A DNA stretch of 64,000 nucleotides from Nectonema munidae. Lineage: Eukaryota > Nematomorpha > Nectonematoida > Nectonematidae. Below are positions 38,271-49,981 of this stretch, piece by piece. Numbering within the stretch: the stretch's first letter is position 1; the number at the start of each line of letters is the position of its first letter. The notes beneath the pieces are model-generated. The model saw only the letters and a list, made by a program, of their open reading frames with translations, was not told the origin of the DNA and ran no database searches. A program made the position numbers and the translations under genes. The DNA lies in the NCBI GenBank assembly GCA_030549495.1, contig JAUIRK010000070.1, forward strand, positions 260,501-324,500. Direction: 5' to 3'.

Positions 38271-39454
38271 AATCATTAATTTAGAGGAGGTGTTTGACTA
38301 AAATTTTTTAATTTCAATAACTAGACTTTTAATGAAATTTACGTTAAATTTATCTGAAGTGTCACCCCAAACTTCTAACCCTCCAATTTACCCAAGGTAT
38401 CTGAATTCCTATCAGGAATATGTTAGACAGCTGTTAAACAAGGATGCGCTTATATATGAATGGCATCGTCTCTTCACCATAGCGTATTTGGTTTATCGTA
38501 GATAGAAAGTCCCTTTCTACAGGGAATGAATAAGGGACAAAGAAATAAACATATTGGAGAGACATAAAAACATGATCGCGTGTGTTGAGAGTTATCATGT
38601 TAACAAAATTTTAAGGATTTTAGGAAATTGTCAGGAATAATAATGTGAAGATCCAAAAGCGAGAAGGCCGCATGCAGTTAAAGATTGGCGCTAAAAGAAC
38701 TTTTTTTTACATTAAAGAAAAAAATTGCTTTTATTACTTACATAAGGAATGAGTTGATGTTTAAACAGAATTTTACATAAAAATATTGATAGCCTTCGTT
38801 TATTTGAAAAGATATTTGAATCTACCATCTTAATCGCGTTTATACATTTTGCATTAAATACTCAAAGAAACACTCTTAACCTTTAAAAGAGAAAGGACCT
38901 CTTTATAGTTGTGAGATTTCTTTCGTTTTCTTTCAGACTGCTCTTTTGTCCAATCCTAGTTGTACCGAGTTGCGACTAGAAAAGATTTTAGATACAAAAG
39001 AAAAATGGAGGTAGCTCCACTATCGACAACATTTTCAATTGCATAAAAATACACGTTAATATTTGAATATTTAATGAAGAATTGATGTGCTTGCTGACAA
39101 ATGGAAAACCCATATTACTTCTTCAACGAGCAGCTATTGGTTTACTTCTCGTACGTTTGTTTATATACTCCTATTTTAGTTAGTGAGCTACAAGTAATCA
39201 GTTATCTTTACTGGTAAGCAGTTTCCACGTATACACAGTGAACTTTTTAAAACGTTCGAAACCTTCTATGTTAGAAAACTCCTTAAGCTAGTCAATCTAT
39301 CTATCAAGACAAGCTCGTTTGAAGAAGCATTTAGCGCTTTAAATCATCCCACAAGGCAGCACTTTTTCAGAGAAGTTCGTTTCAACTTTCACGCAAACGC
39401 AGCCGAAGGGACTCTCATTTCCTCTCTTGAGTTCTCTTCTCTCGCTTGCCCGAA
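38271..39454. other. No gene recognised; upstream of Cys-rich gene 3
   Basis: AT-rich. The ~100 bp before the ATG at 39455 are pyrimidine-rich (TCTCTTGAGTTCTCTTCTCTCGC). The GAGTATAAAA promoter of the other members is not visible. Confidence 0.5.
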
Positions 39455-41939
39455 ATGAGCCTTTGTTTCTTCATTTTTCTCTTCTTCCTTTTTGCCGCTA
39501 ACTTCTTGGAAGGTGATGGAACACATATTAACGAGCATTCTAAGCTGTTGCAACTGTGCATGAATGACAAGAACCCCCTCGTATTTTCTTCAAAACAAAA
39601 AACACATTTCACTGTCCCTACAGAAGAAAAAAACTGGTATGTCACGAATGGATTTTTCACCTCTTGTTAATTTCAATGTTTTATATATATTTTATCTTTG
39701 AAAGATTTCTAGAGTTAAATTCTTCCCTACATTTTACGATATTTTTTAGAAAAATGTTGCTTTGAAAACATTCATTTACTATTTTCTATATAAATAAATA
39801 AGAATTAAAAAAAATTCCCCTTAAATTAAGTCAAATATTCCGTTCTATAGTTTAACTATGTTTATATACTATATATACACTTGACAAGAGAAAAACTCGA
39901 AAAAATAAAAAGAAAAATGTTATCAATATCTAATATCCAAATTTGCAAAGACTCATACTCCTTACAAGAGTGTTTATGTCAAATTTGATCGGAAATAATC
40001 TTCATAATGGTTAAATTCCAAAAGGGTGTAATTTTGGCATATTCATATATTTACACCACATCGTATTCTTAAAGTGTGTGCAAATTTTTGATCGGAAAGT
40101 ATGAATTTCAAGTATAATTCTTACTTTTGATCCATTCTGTACTCTATATAGGGTAGAGAGTAGCTTTGTAAATAACTATATAAACCTGGCCACAAATTAA
40201 ATATTACTAAAATTTAAAGTTTTTTTTTCATTGAATAAATGTTTTTAGTATATTTCACGAATGAATTCAAAGGGTGATATTTACAAGCTTTGCAAGTTAT
40301 TGGCCCTTCATGAAAATTTGTGGCTAAGGGAATTAACCCACGATCAAACAAACTAAAACAAAAAACATACTCATCATCTAACATAATAATTATGATGATT
40401 ACGCCTTTCCGAGCAACAATCATGAGCATTTATCAACGTGTGGATTATTTTATGTGACAATGAAGACAACATGTTTTACATTCCTTAATTACGCTGACTT
40501 TTTTCTAAGAACGACGTTAACAAACTTCAGCTCCCATATGGATCTTTTGCTACACATTATTTTTAATATATGATTTATTAAAATTGGGCGTGAGTAAGTT
40601 GGCTAGATGCTGGATTCGATAACTCAAGGTCTTGGGTTCGATCCCACATCAAGCCTACTTTCTCATAGTTGGATACAAGCGGCGCAATTGTGTCTTCTCG
40701 ATGAAAACACCCCACGATACATTTACCTTTAATAAAATTAAAATTTGTTGTTTTATTAAAATTATAATTTTTTATAAATATAAAATCTATCATTTGATGA
40801 AAATGTAATGCTAAACCACCACATAAGCATACTTGAAGCAAGAAAAGGCTCTCCAAGCAACCTAATTTCTGATCCAGAACAAGAAGTTGCTTATGTAAAA
40901 AAAGGTGTATTTGTTTTGATTAATGTCAAAACTCAATAAATTTTTTTTAATTAAAGGAATTAGTATTTTTAATTAAAAAAGAAATAAAAAAATAATCAAG
41001 TGAAAAATAAAATGGAAAATTTAACAAAAGTGTAAGCACAAATTATGCACATATTTCATATAGATCGACTGTTAAAATTTAAAAATGAAACATATTTTTA
41101 AAATTGCAAAAAAAAATATTTTTGAAAAATAAGAAAGTTTAATTTTAGTATTTTTTCAAAGATTTCTATAATGAAATGCTGTTTCTAAAAAGTAACGAAT
41201 AAGATAATGGAGTTACTTTTAGTACAAAGGACCCTAAGTGTGGTGCATGATTTGTTATTCTCTTTTCAGTTTCGTGTTTTGCAACGTGGACCGGTATGGC
41301 GGGATCGAAGCGAAGAAGCGGTGTTGTCCTGGATCAAGTGGAGATAGCGACAAATACGATGAAGGTCCCTTCTACTGCAACAGTATCAAGAGGTGCTGTA
41401 AGGATGAATCTCTGCTCCACTACAACGACAACTTCTGCAACCCTAAGAACAACTCTGACAAAATACTCATCTCAAAGTTGCCGAAAAAATGCCCAACTGA
41501 AGTTTTTCCTGGAACAACGTCAGCGAAATGCATGCAATTTTCCAGTTTCAACTTCGAAGCCACATTTTTCCAGCTCATGAAGTTTTCTGCAATACAAGTC
41601 AAAATATCAATTGTTTCAAAATTATTAAAAGATGGTGATAAAGTTAGAATAGAGATACTGAAATTTGGTCTGCACGCTAACATCGCTCAAGAATTAAAAA
41701 AATGCAACTTAGATGAGAATGGTGGCGTAAAGACTGTTGTCGTGCACGATAAAGTGAAGGAACTGGTTTATTTCGGAATAGCTAAAAATAATAAGGTTGG
41801 TCTGTCTTTTCAGTTGGAAGTTCCTTTGAAAAGTTTGCTTGGATGCGCCATGCAATTCGAAATCGTGTCTGGAAAGAAGAGATTATGTTGCAACATACTG
41901 AGAGTTGAGGACGCGACTAAAATTGTGTTGTGGAAGTAG
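39455..41939 (+). CDS. Secreted cysteine-rich protein, family member 3 (divergent, long intron)
   Basis: Exons 39455-39636 and 41270-41939, 283 residues. Signal peptide MSLCFFIFLFFLFAANFLEG, then KLLQLCMNDKNP. The TG|T split cysteine codon is conserved. Exon 2 opens FVFCNVDRYGGIEAKKRCC, keeping the family Cys spacing (YC, IKRCCKD, NFCNPK, KLPKKCPTEVFPGT, AKC), and ends KRLCCNILRVEDATKIVLWK. It is the most divergent member. Its intron is 1,633 bp against 51-55 bp in the others and contains a SINE. A poly(A) signal AATAAA lies at 41968-41973. Function unknown; exported by its signal peptide. Confidence 0.87.
40585..40735 (+). mobile_element. tRNA-derived SINE, copy 2, in the intron of Cys-rich gene 3
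   Basis: GGGCGTGAGTAAGTTGGC (A-box-like) and GGTCTTGGGTTCGATCCC (B-box GGTTCGATCCC), matching 26,515-26,640. An AATAAAATTAAAATT tail follows near 40,731. Confidence 0.75.
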
Positions 41940-41973
41940 AGAAGGATTCCCTTACGTATTTTTGCTAAATAAA

Positions 41974-42575
41974 AATTTTCTCGCCAATTCTATTCCATCA
42001 TTACATGCTTCCAGACTCACTTTAGTCATTCTTTTCACATTTGTAAGCTTAGTTTCATTTACAGTAATCAAAAAAAGGAAGTTTTTTAGCAGTTTTTTAA
42101 AGCTTGTTTTTATTTGAAATGTGCTATATTCTATCTAGCATCATCATGGCAGAGAGATTACGCGCCTTGTTCTAGAATTCTAAGACATTATCTTTGAGTA
42201 ATTCTAGATTGCTTTGCATCTAGAAAACTTCTTCAGAATGGTTCGTAAATTCAGTGGCTTCATACCATTGACAGTATTGATTGCTTAGAAGTGAGAATTT
42301 CTAAAAAGAAGAAGAAATTAATTAACAAAGAAAAATGTAAAATGTAATGCTTTGCAAATTAAAAATACCAAAAATCAAGAACAGCTAGTATTGAATATCC
42401 TCTTAATACAAGGTCCTCAAAGTGGTCGATATCGATCCTCTGGGGTCGATAAGAGTTTTCTACGGGTCGATTATCACATAGAGGTTGAAAGCGGTCGGTT
42501 ATGTTAATTAATAAAATTTCTAGGCACGAAAAAATCGAGATACTCATCAAAGTTATGTATTAGTATAATAAATAA
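41974..42575. other. Intergenic; possible hAT-like end
   Basis: At about 42,405 AATACAAGGTCCTCAAAGTG and repeated GGTCGAT motifs look like a hAT terminus (CAxGGTCCTCAAA), with no partner. Otherwise nothing. Confidence 0.4.
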
Positions 42576-42792
42576 GGGGTCTTTTCGTTGAGACGGCCAC
42601 ATCAAGTAATCACCATTTCGTCTGCGTTAATTATATTTATTTATTAAATTATTAATTAATAATATTTTAATTAAGTTATTAATTAATTATATGATTAATT
42701 ATAGTTATTAATATTATAGCAACCAGGACATAACTATAAAAGGCAGACAAAATGGGGATTACTTGATGTGGCCGTCTAAACGGAAAGACCCT
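42576..42792. mobile_element. MITE with ~50-bp terminal inverted repeats
   Basis: 217 bp. The left end GGGGTCTTTTCGTTGAGACG and the inverse of the right end AGGGTCTTTCCGTTTAGACG continue together through GCCACATCAAGTAATC and CCATTT(C/T)GTCTGC. Flanked by AAATAA on both sides (42570-42575, 42793-42798), perhaps a 6-bp duplication in low-complexity DNA. The centre is an AATTAATT-rich palindromic stretch. Non-coding. Confidence 0.85.
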
Positions 42793-43355
42793 AAATAAGT
42801 AATAAAATATTATTCTAAAGCTAAATTTGATATTTTAATTCTCATCATCAGAAAAATGAAAAAATGATTTCATATTTTTATGAAACTTGTCTGGGGGTTG
42901 AGGAGAAAGTAAATAATCTATGAAGGCACTGAGAAAAATAAATAGTAAACATTACTAAGAGAATAGTAGATTTTTGGACAGTAGAGATTACTAGGCTAGA
43001 CTAGTTTTTAGGACTAATTAAACTAGTTAAAATTACTAATTGTTTTAGTAAATATTTTTGTCCAAATTTCTACTATTTATTTCGTAAAATCTACTAAATG
43101 AGTAGTAAATTTATTTGTTGTTGAAATTATAAAAAATAATAAAGCAGCAAATTAGATCTGAAACAACGAAAACAACTAAAAACTTTAGGCAAGGAAAAAA
43201 TGTATACGAATTTTTTAACAGAAGAAAAAATTTATTACTAAAAATTTATAAATCACAAAATAGTTCTGAAATTTGATTGAAAGAAAAGTTCATTTCAGTT
43301 TTGACTTTATATTGTGAACTGAGTATTTTTCTGTTAATATTTGCATCCTTTAAAC
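42793..43355. other. No gene; imperfect inverted repeat
   Basis: At about 42,930-43,125 AATAGTAGATTTTTGGACA and the inverse of TGTCCAAATTTCTACTATT form imperfect arms, probably a decayed MITE. Confidence 0.45.
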
Positions 43356-45660
43356 CTAAAAAACGTTTTGTATAAATAACATGGTATTTCTGATTGTAAC
43401 AGGATAATTTAAGTCAAATATATACGTGGAAATAAATAGAAATAAAAATATATCAACAAAAGAATCACATGTACAAATCAAAACATAGTCTATGTAAAGT
43501 GAAAATGATTCTTTTCCATTTGAAAAAATCATATCTTTCATCATCAACTTTATGGGTTCAAGAGAATTGTTGGTGTCGAGCTCTTTAAAAAAGGATTTTT
43601 TCAAAGTTTTCTTTCAGAAGATGGGACAATCCAAATATCGATATCATTATTTTAAAATCTAAAAAAAATATTGATAAAAAAATCTATAGAATGAATTAAA
43701 AGAACATTTTTTTCGGATTTTGCTGGTTTGTAAATTGTATTCCTGGAGCAAATTTTTAAATTTTTAAAAGATTCCTTTTTATTTTCGCAAAGTTTTGTTA
43801 TCACATCGCTGTAGGTCAAAAAGCTTTCATATAAAATACTTTTAATGTCCGCATTTGGCATTTCTGGTGAAAGTCTCTTGAATTCCAATAACATCTAAAA
43901 ATAGCAAATTAAATATCCATTTCCAATCGGCATACTAAGATAGTTGCCGACGATAGACCTTCATTCAGCAGCGCCCAACAAGAATTTTTTAAAACTCGAG
44001 TATATAGCATAGTTTTTGAATTAATTTTTAAAATTATAAAATTTCGCCCCACTAAAAATATTGAGAATGTGCACCCCTGCCTTCATCTATCTATAAAAGT
44101 TATAAAAAGAAATAAAGTAGACCCACATCCGTAAAACAGAAAATGCTAAAGCAGGATAAATACAAAATTATTTCATATTAAATGTGATAAAAGATACTTG
44201 TTTTCCATCCTGAAGAAATGGATACTTCAAAATAATTTCTTTCAAACTTTTTTTATTGGTTATATGTCTTTTCTTCTTTGAGAAAAAGTTTCATTCATTC
44301 TTATATTGACTGCCACATCTTCTTTTCGAACTTTATTGTATTCTCTCTGCAACCAAGAGATGTGTTCACAAATGATAGCACTATCTTCTAATTCAGATTG
44401 AATGGGCAGATAGTTTTTCAGACACCAGGCTCTTTTAGATTCTTGATTAACTTCATTTTCGATTATTTTTTTCTTCCGTTTTCTTTCAATAACTTCAAGG
44501 ATATTACTATCACGATACTTCCTTTCATTTCCCCATTTATAAAGTAGTTTATTTTTCCAATATACCTTCAAAAAATAAAAATAAAACAAGAAATTAAAAG
44601 AGAAAATGATTAAAATACCTTAGCTGAAGAGAGGGTAGTCCCGACTCTCGTGATAAATAGGGAAATTCATCAAACAACAAATTTGTTACTTGTTCATACT
44701 TTTCACTAGTGGGGTACCTAATATGTAAATTATATAGATGAAAATAATCATGAAGTTTGAATGGAAGATTTAAAGAAATTACAAGCCATCCTTGAAATGA
44801 GTGAAATAGGTATAAAGAGTGTGCTCATGTCTTTCTTTTCTAATTTTTCTTCATTATCCTTTTTGGGCATGAATCCTCGGAAAAGATATACGTTTTGGCG
44901 AGAAATTTCTAAGGAAAATTTAAATATCAATAAAATTTAAATATTTCATTGTAAGATTTAAAATTAGGAAAAAGAAATACCCTTCAATGTTATTTTTTTC
45001 GAGAGCAAGAGAACTGGACGGAGAACTTTCACAAAATGTATTTTCCACATTTTCATCTTTCTTTTTTGAACAACTTTCATTGTATGCATTGTTCAGTACT
45101 TTCAATTTAACAACCTGTTGTTGAATGAGAGGCTCAATTTCTTGTTCTAAGTCGATATACTCATCAACTTCGAAATCATAATATTTCAGACAGAATTCAG
45201 TTTTTGTCAGCTCAAAAATTGAAGAAGCAGTTTCGATGAAAAAATCAACAGTAGGAAAATGAGGGAAAGGAAGCTTCTTTGTTTTGCTATTATAACTCAA
45301 GACAAAACTTTTTTTGAAAATATAAATTTGAAATAAAAAATATAGGAAAGTTATTAAAAATATGCTATTAAATTGAGAGCGTATGTTAATCTAAAATATT
45401 ATATTTTTAGTGACAACAGCATAACAACGCAAATTTTCCGGGGAACTGTATATTGCATAGGATTTGTGTTCAGCTAAGTCATCAAAGTCAATTATACAAT
45501 ATTTATCTGAACTTTCTAATATATATGAAAAATAATGCCTATTGAAACATTGCAACTTCAAAACATTGCAATAAAAATACGGTTTGTTATTAAAAATAAA
45601 ACAAGTTAAAATTCTATTGTAAAAAACTTCTCTTCTAGATTCTAGACACAATCTGATTTC
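43356..45660 (-). other. Second coding region of an unclassified mobile-like element
   Basis: A series of minus-strand open stretches is separated by intron-like gaps. Reading 5' to 3': 45,651-45,391 (YNRILTCFIFNNKPYFYCN); 45,300-44,920 (KLPFPHFPTVDFFIE, then DFEVDEYIDLEQE, PB1/SAM-like); 44,930-44,748; 44,589-44,260 (YWKNKLLYKWGNERKYRDS); 43,894-43,652 (MLLEFKRLSPEMPN); 43,604-43,356 (FSLYIDYVLICTC). I recall proteins with this order (acidic SAM/PB1-like N-terminus, then a WK-x-(I/L)-x-x-K motif) as multicopy uncharacterised genes next to the C2H2 protein described at 45,764-47,788. Not a named class. Several breaks are possible. Confidence 0.45.
44036..44090 (-). repeat. hAT-like terminus shared with 61,512-61,570
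   Basis: On the minus strand CAGGGGTGCACATTCTCAAT, then AGTGGGGCGAAATTTTATAA, resembling 61,512 onwards. Probably one end of a non-autonomous element. Confidence 0.45.
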
Positions 45661-45763
45661 CGATACTCATTTCTCATGTAACTTACAGACTCATAAATTT
45701 CAATATTTTTGTTTTCATCCAAAAATGGGAGAAACAAATTTTCAAAACCAAGACTAATTGAAT

Positions 45764-47788
45764 CTAAATGCGTTTCTTTGCCTTTATGACCAACACAATT
45801 AAAAAACTGGCATAGAAAATATTAGAGGAGCTAAAATAGGCTTGCAGAAACTGATGGTGATTAGCAAGACTCTTAAGAATATTTATATTATTTTTAGTAT
45901 GATGAAAAAGTTCTTTGAAATAATAATGCTTGGCTTCAAATCTTATTGTCTGTAAGTTAAATAAAGGACCGAACTTATAAATTCGCATAGGATAATGTAA
46001 AAGATAATGGAATATAGGTTTTATGGATGATTGGGGGAAAAAAGAAATATATTTATCCAGAAAATTCTCAATCAAGTCTTGCATGAACTTTACATGACCA
46101 GGATCTAGCTTAGAAGAGCAAACTAATCTCAAAAAATCCAAAAAAGATAGGTAAAATTTCCATACTTCATCTTCTTCAGGTACCATCGAGCCTATAATCA
46201 GAGGAAGAAATCTACCTAGACACCATACTTGAGCCGCTGTTTGTTTAATGCGAAAATTTTTCATTCCAGAGGATATTACGTTAGGCCTATTCGAAATGTC
46301 CACTTTTTTGAATGGAAAACTAAAAATTTTCTGGCTTAAAATTTTTAGAGAGAAATACTCCTTATACACTAAGCGAGTTATTAAATCTTCGAGTAGGTAA
46401 CATAAAACCCCTTCAAAAACATCATGGCAGATATCAGATGGCATTCCATCTATAACATGAAAAAAATTAAGAACATTCAAAGGGGAATCAAACTTGATCC
46501 CGTAAGTTTTAGATAAACTGGGATCATCTAATACATTTTTGACATGAGACTTATACATTGAAGCAGTTCTTAGAGTAAAACTATCACTGAGAAACAAACC
46601 TTTCATCTGTTGACGATTTATTATACAAAATCTACAACTTCTATTTGAAGTAAAACATTCATTAAATCCCCCAAGTCCATGCAAAGCAAGATTGTCTCCA
46701 ATCACGACAGAGAGGGTACCCTTAATTTTTGTAGAAATATTTCCATGATTTAGAGATATCCCATCAATTTCTAAGCGCTTAAGATAATGTATCAATGGCT
46801 TCAAAACTTCAGATAAACCAACTCTTTTTACAAGGCTAGATTTACACAATAAAAGGTGTATGGAAGAAAGTTTAGACCTGAAAAGTGGAGGAATATTTCC
46901 TAATTGCATATAAATACAACTTATCTTTACTTTTCTTACTTTATTACTTATTGGATTTGAAATGGTAACGTCATCATAATACAACATTACTTACAAGGAC
47001 ACAGAACTATCATTGAACAAATTATTGTTCTCGAAAGACTCACAGTCACAAAAGTCTCGCAAAATATTATCACTTGATTTATGTCCATTTTTAACAAAAC
47101 TGAAAATATCTTCGTACAATAAAAGATTTTTCACTACCTCTAAAATAGGAATATATTGATACTTAGAATCCTTAAAATTTGAATCATCTTTTATTTCCAA
47201 TTCAACAGGGGATATAAATCTCAAAATAGACTGTAAATATGAGTTAAGTCTATATTCCGTTTTCAGTGCTTCAAAAGCATTTTGAAGAGGAGACCCTTAG
47301 TTGACAATTTTTTCTCCTTGTCCCTTGATAGAATGAAAAAAACTCTCATTTTTGAAACACGATAAAAAATTATTCATTAAATAATCATTATGTGAGTCTA
47401 GAGAGTAATGGAAAGTTTCCGTTATTTTACTTAATACTTTAGAAGACACTTTTTCGACCTCTCTTAAACTTAAAAGAAAAAGTGAAACATTCATTTTAAC
47501 ATTATCTACATGAGAGGTGTTATTGCCGGCTATATTGTAAAAAGAGGAGTCATTTTGAAAGAGAGGAATGTTGTGAGTATCTATTTCGGAATTTTTTTGA
47601 AATGGAAAATGTGAATGCTTTCGCTTTATATGTTTAATGTAAGAAGATAATTTTTTATAAGATTTAAGACAGTTAGGAAAACTACATTGTATTTGAAAGT
47701 TATCCTGATTTTGATGAACCAGCCTATAGTGCTTGAATAATCTATTAAGATTTGGATGTTGTAAAAAACAAAATTGACAATCAAACAT
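45764..47788 (-). other. C2H2-finger protein of an unclassified mobile-like element
   Basis: Three consecutive minus-strand stretches. 47,788-47,297 starts MFDCQFCFLQHPNLNRLFKH with C2H2-type fingers (CSFPNCLKSYKKLSSYIKH). 47,224-46,991 is acidic. 46,987-45,764 is 407 residues with YYDDVTISNPISNK, YMQLGNIPPLFRSKLSSIHL, VIGDNLALHGLGGF, CRFCIINRQQMKG, DGMPSDICHDVFEGVLCYLL and FEAKHYYFKELF. I know this LGN-x-PP-x-(Y/F)RSKLSSI family as high-copy, uncharacterised proteins in fishes, cnidarians and arthropods, without an accepted transposon class. Its copy-number behaviour elsewhere implies mobility. Conserved Asp/His motifs suggest an enzyme, but I cannot assign a reaction. It looks old with a few breaks. 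Confidence 0.6.
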
Positions 47789-47824
47789 TTAAGATAAGTG
47801 TAAAATTAACAATAAAATAAAATA

Positions 47825-49453
47825 CAGTAGAACTTGAGACTTACGACCACGGCTAGAGCCAAATTTTTTTGGCCGTAAGTCTCAAATGGCCGTAAGTAAC
47901 AAACAAAAAAAATAATAAAACACAGAAGTTTATTTATTAATAAAAGCGTCTAGTGACGTTTGTTTTAAACACATCAATTTTCTTCTTTCCACAATCTCTT
48001 TTCCTTTATTTGCAACTTCAAGAAGTTCTGTAGAATTAGACTGAAGGGCAAAAATTCGTAGAATTTCAAGAGATTTCAATGCATCTTCAGAAGTAACTAA
48101 GGCATTCTTTCCTCTTCACTATCTTCCTGTTCTGTCTCATTTTGCTCCAAGCTTTTTGGAGAGTTTTCTACAACAAAAGAAAAGACTTCACAAGTTTCAA
48201 CTTCGTCGTCACATTGTATATATTCTTCCCATGTAGTTTCTTCAAACAAAACTTCAAAAGTTTTGTCATTAAAAAGTTTAGAAACTTCCGTTTCGTTGTT
48301 GTTTAGATCTTCGTAGGTATTCTGCAAAAATCCACATTTGCTGAAGCACTTTTTTATTGTTTCAGGTGACACCGATTTCCACGAAGATATTACCCATTGA
48401 ATACTATCAAAAACACTAACTTTTTTTGCTAAATCTGAAATGTTCTCTACATTTTTCATATTCAAAAGAATGTGATTAAGTAGCATTTTTCTATAGATGG
48501 ATTTAAAATGTTTGATAATGCCTGCATCACATGGTTGAAGTTTAGATGTTGTGTTGGGTGCTAAGTAAATTAATTGAACATTTGAGACTTCTCATGGAGG
48601 ATGAGCGGCACAATTATCAACTAAGAGTGCGATTTTTCTTTTTTCTACTTTCATTTTGTTGTTCAATATGTTCAACCATTCTTTGAAAATCACACTGCTC
48701 ATCCACGATTTTTTGTTGTGTCTGTATATTAACGGTAATTTCTCAATGCTAAAACCACGAAAACATTGAGGATTTTTTGACTTACCAATTATAAGGGGTT
48801 TAAACTTTTCTCCTTCTGCAGAACACGCTAGCATCAATGTCAATCTCTCTTTGCTACTTTTTCCCAAATTACACTTATCACCTTTGATAGCGTAACTTCT
48901 TTTGGGAATCGATTTGAAAAAGAGACTTGTCTCATCTGCATTGAATATATTTTTTGGTTCATAATCCTTAAAGATGAGAGGAATTCTTTTCACCCAATCA
49001 TTTATCACGTCTTCATTAACTTCAGATGCTTCCCCAGAAAGTATGTAACTTTTAATATTATGACGCAATAAAAAGGATTTTAACCAGCCATTAGAAGCGC
49101 AAAAAGTTGATTGATTAGTTCTGAAGCTATACACAATGCTTTTTCTTGTATTAAAGGTCCAGTAACAGGAATATTTTTACTTCTTGCGTAACAAAACCAC
49201 TCCCATACTTTTTTTTATCAACTTCTTCATATGTAATTTTTCTAGCTTTGAAAAATTTTGAATCTGCATTGCATTCTCCTGATTTCCAAATTTTCAGAAT
49301 GTTTTCTTTATCTTTTACTATTGCCTGAATTTGAGTTTTACCAACTGCAAATTCGCTAACAATTGATCTTGAAGACTTCCCTTGGTCACTTTTTTCAAGA
49401 ACTTTAACTCTTTCTTCAAGTGATAAAATTTTTCGTTTTTTTGAATTGGACAT
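47825..49453 (-). mobile_element. pogo/Tigger-type DNA transposon remnant
   Basis: The coding strand is minus. ATG at 49453 opens MSNSKKRKILSLEERVKVLE, a CENP-B-type HTH. Then come [13 protein letters not shown] (second HTH), IFNADETSLFF (first Asp), LMLACSAEGEKFKPLIIGKS, LLVDNCAAHPP (second Asp) and, in another frame, NTTSKLQPCDAGIIKHFKS (third Asp, about 48,560-48,500). 48,486-48,097 is the acidic C-terminal tail (WEEYIQCDDE). All catalytic motifs of the DDE_1 domain can be seen, but a stop after AAHPP and frame changes near 49,150 split the gene. The 3' end carries CAGTAGAACTTGAGACTTAC at 47,825 next to TA, a Tigger-like terminus. The other end was not found. Confidence 0.85.
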
Positions 49454-49489
49454 GTAAAAATTAGTAAATAACTTGTACCAAAATAACAA

Positions 49490-49981
49490 ATTAGTAATAT
49501 GTAAAACTTGTTTATTATAACTTGATAAAAAAACACACCTATATAGCGTATTAAAAATTATTAATTACTCTAACTAAAAAACTTTCAATACTTAAGTATT
49601 ATTCTGAAACCTTAATACTAAAAAGACATTGATTTTTTAAAAATGAAAAAAAATATTCAATATTGATAAAAATTATTATATCCATTTGGATGAAAAAATT
49701 ATACAGTGAAAATTTTATATCAATAAAAAGCAAACCCTTACTAATCGCTTTAAGCCCATAAAATCTTCAATCTAAAAACATGATCTTGTTTTTTACCTCT
49801 AATTATAAAGCAATTGTCATCAAAGTAAAATGATAAAAATAGTTATGATATTAAGCTTTTATAATTAAGTATCTATAAATGGGATTAATAGAATAAAAAT
49901 AAAAAGTTACTTTTTTTGTAAAACTGAGAAATTTTATCAAAAAGTTGAATATAAAATATGAAATATTTGAACTTTATTTCC
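49490..49981. other. No gene recognised
   Basis: AT-rich; presumably the 5' part of the pogo element plus intergenic DNA, but no matching terminus was seen. Confidence 0.45.

Noticed and set aside
41296-41580. 94-codon frame overlapping exon 2 of Cys-rich gene 3
   Set aside because: Out-of-frame shadow; low-complexity Thr-rich translation with no homologue in the paralogues.
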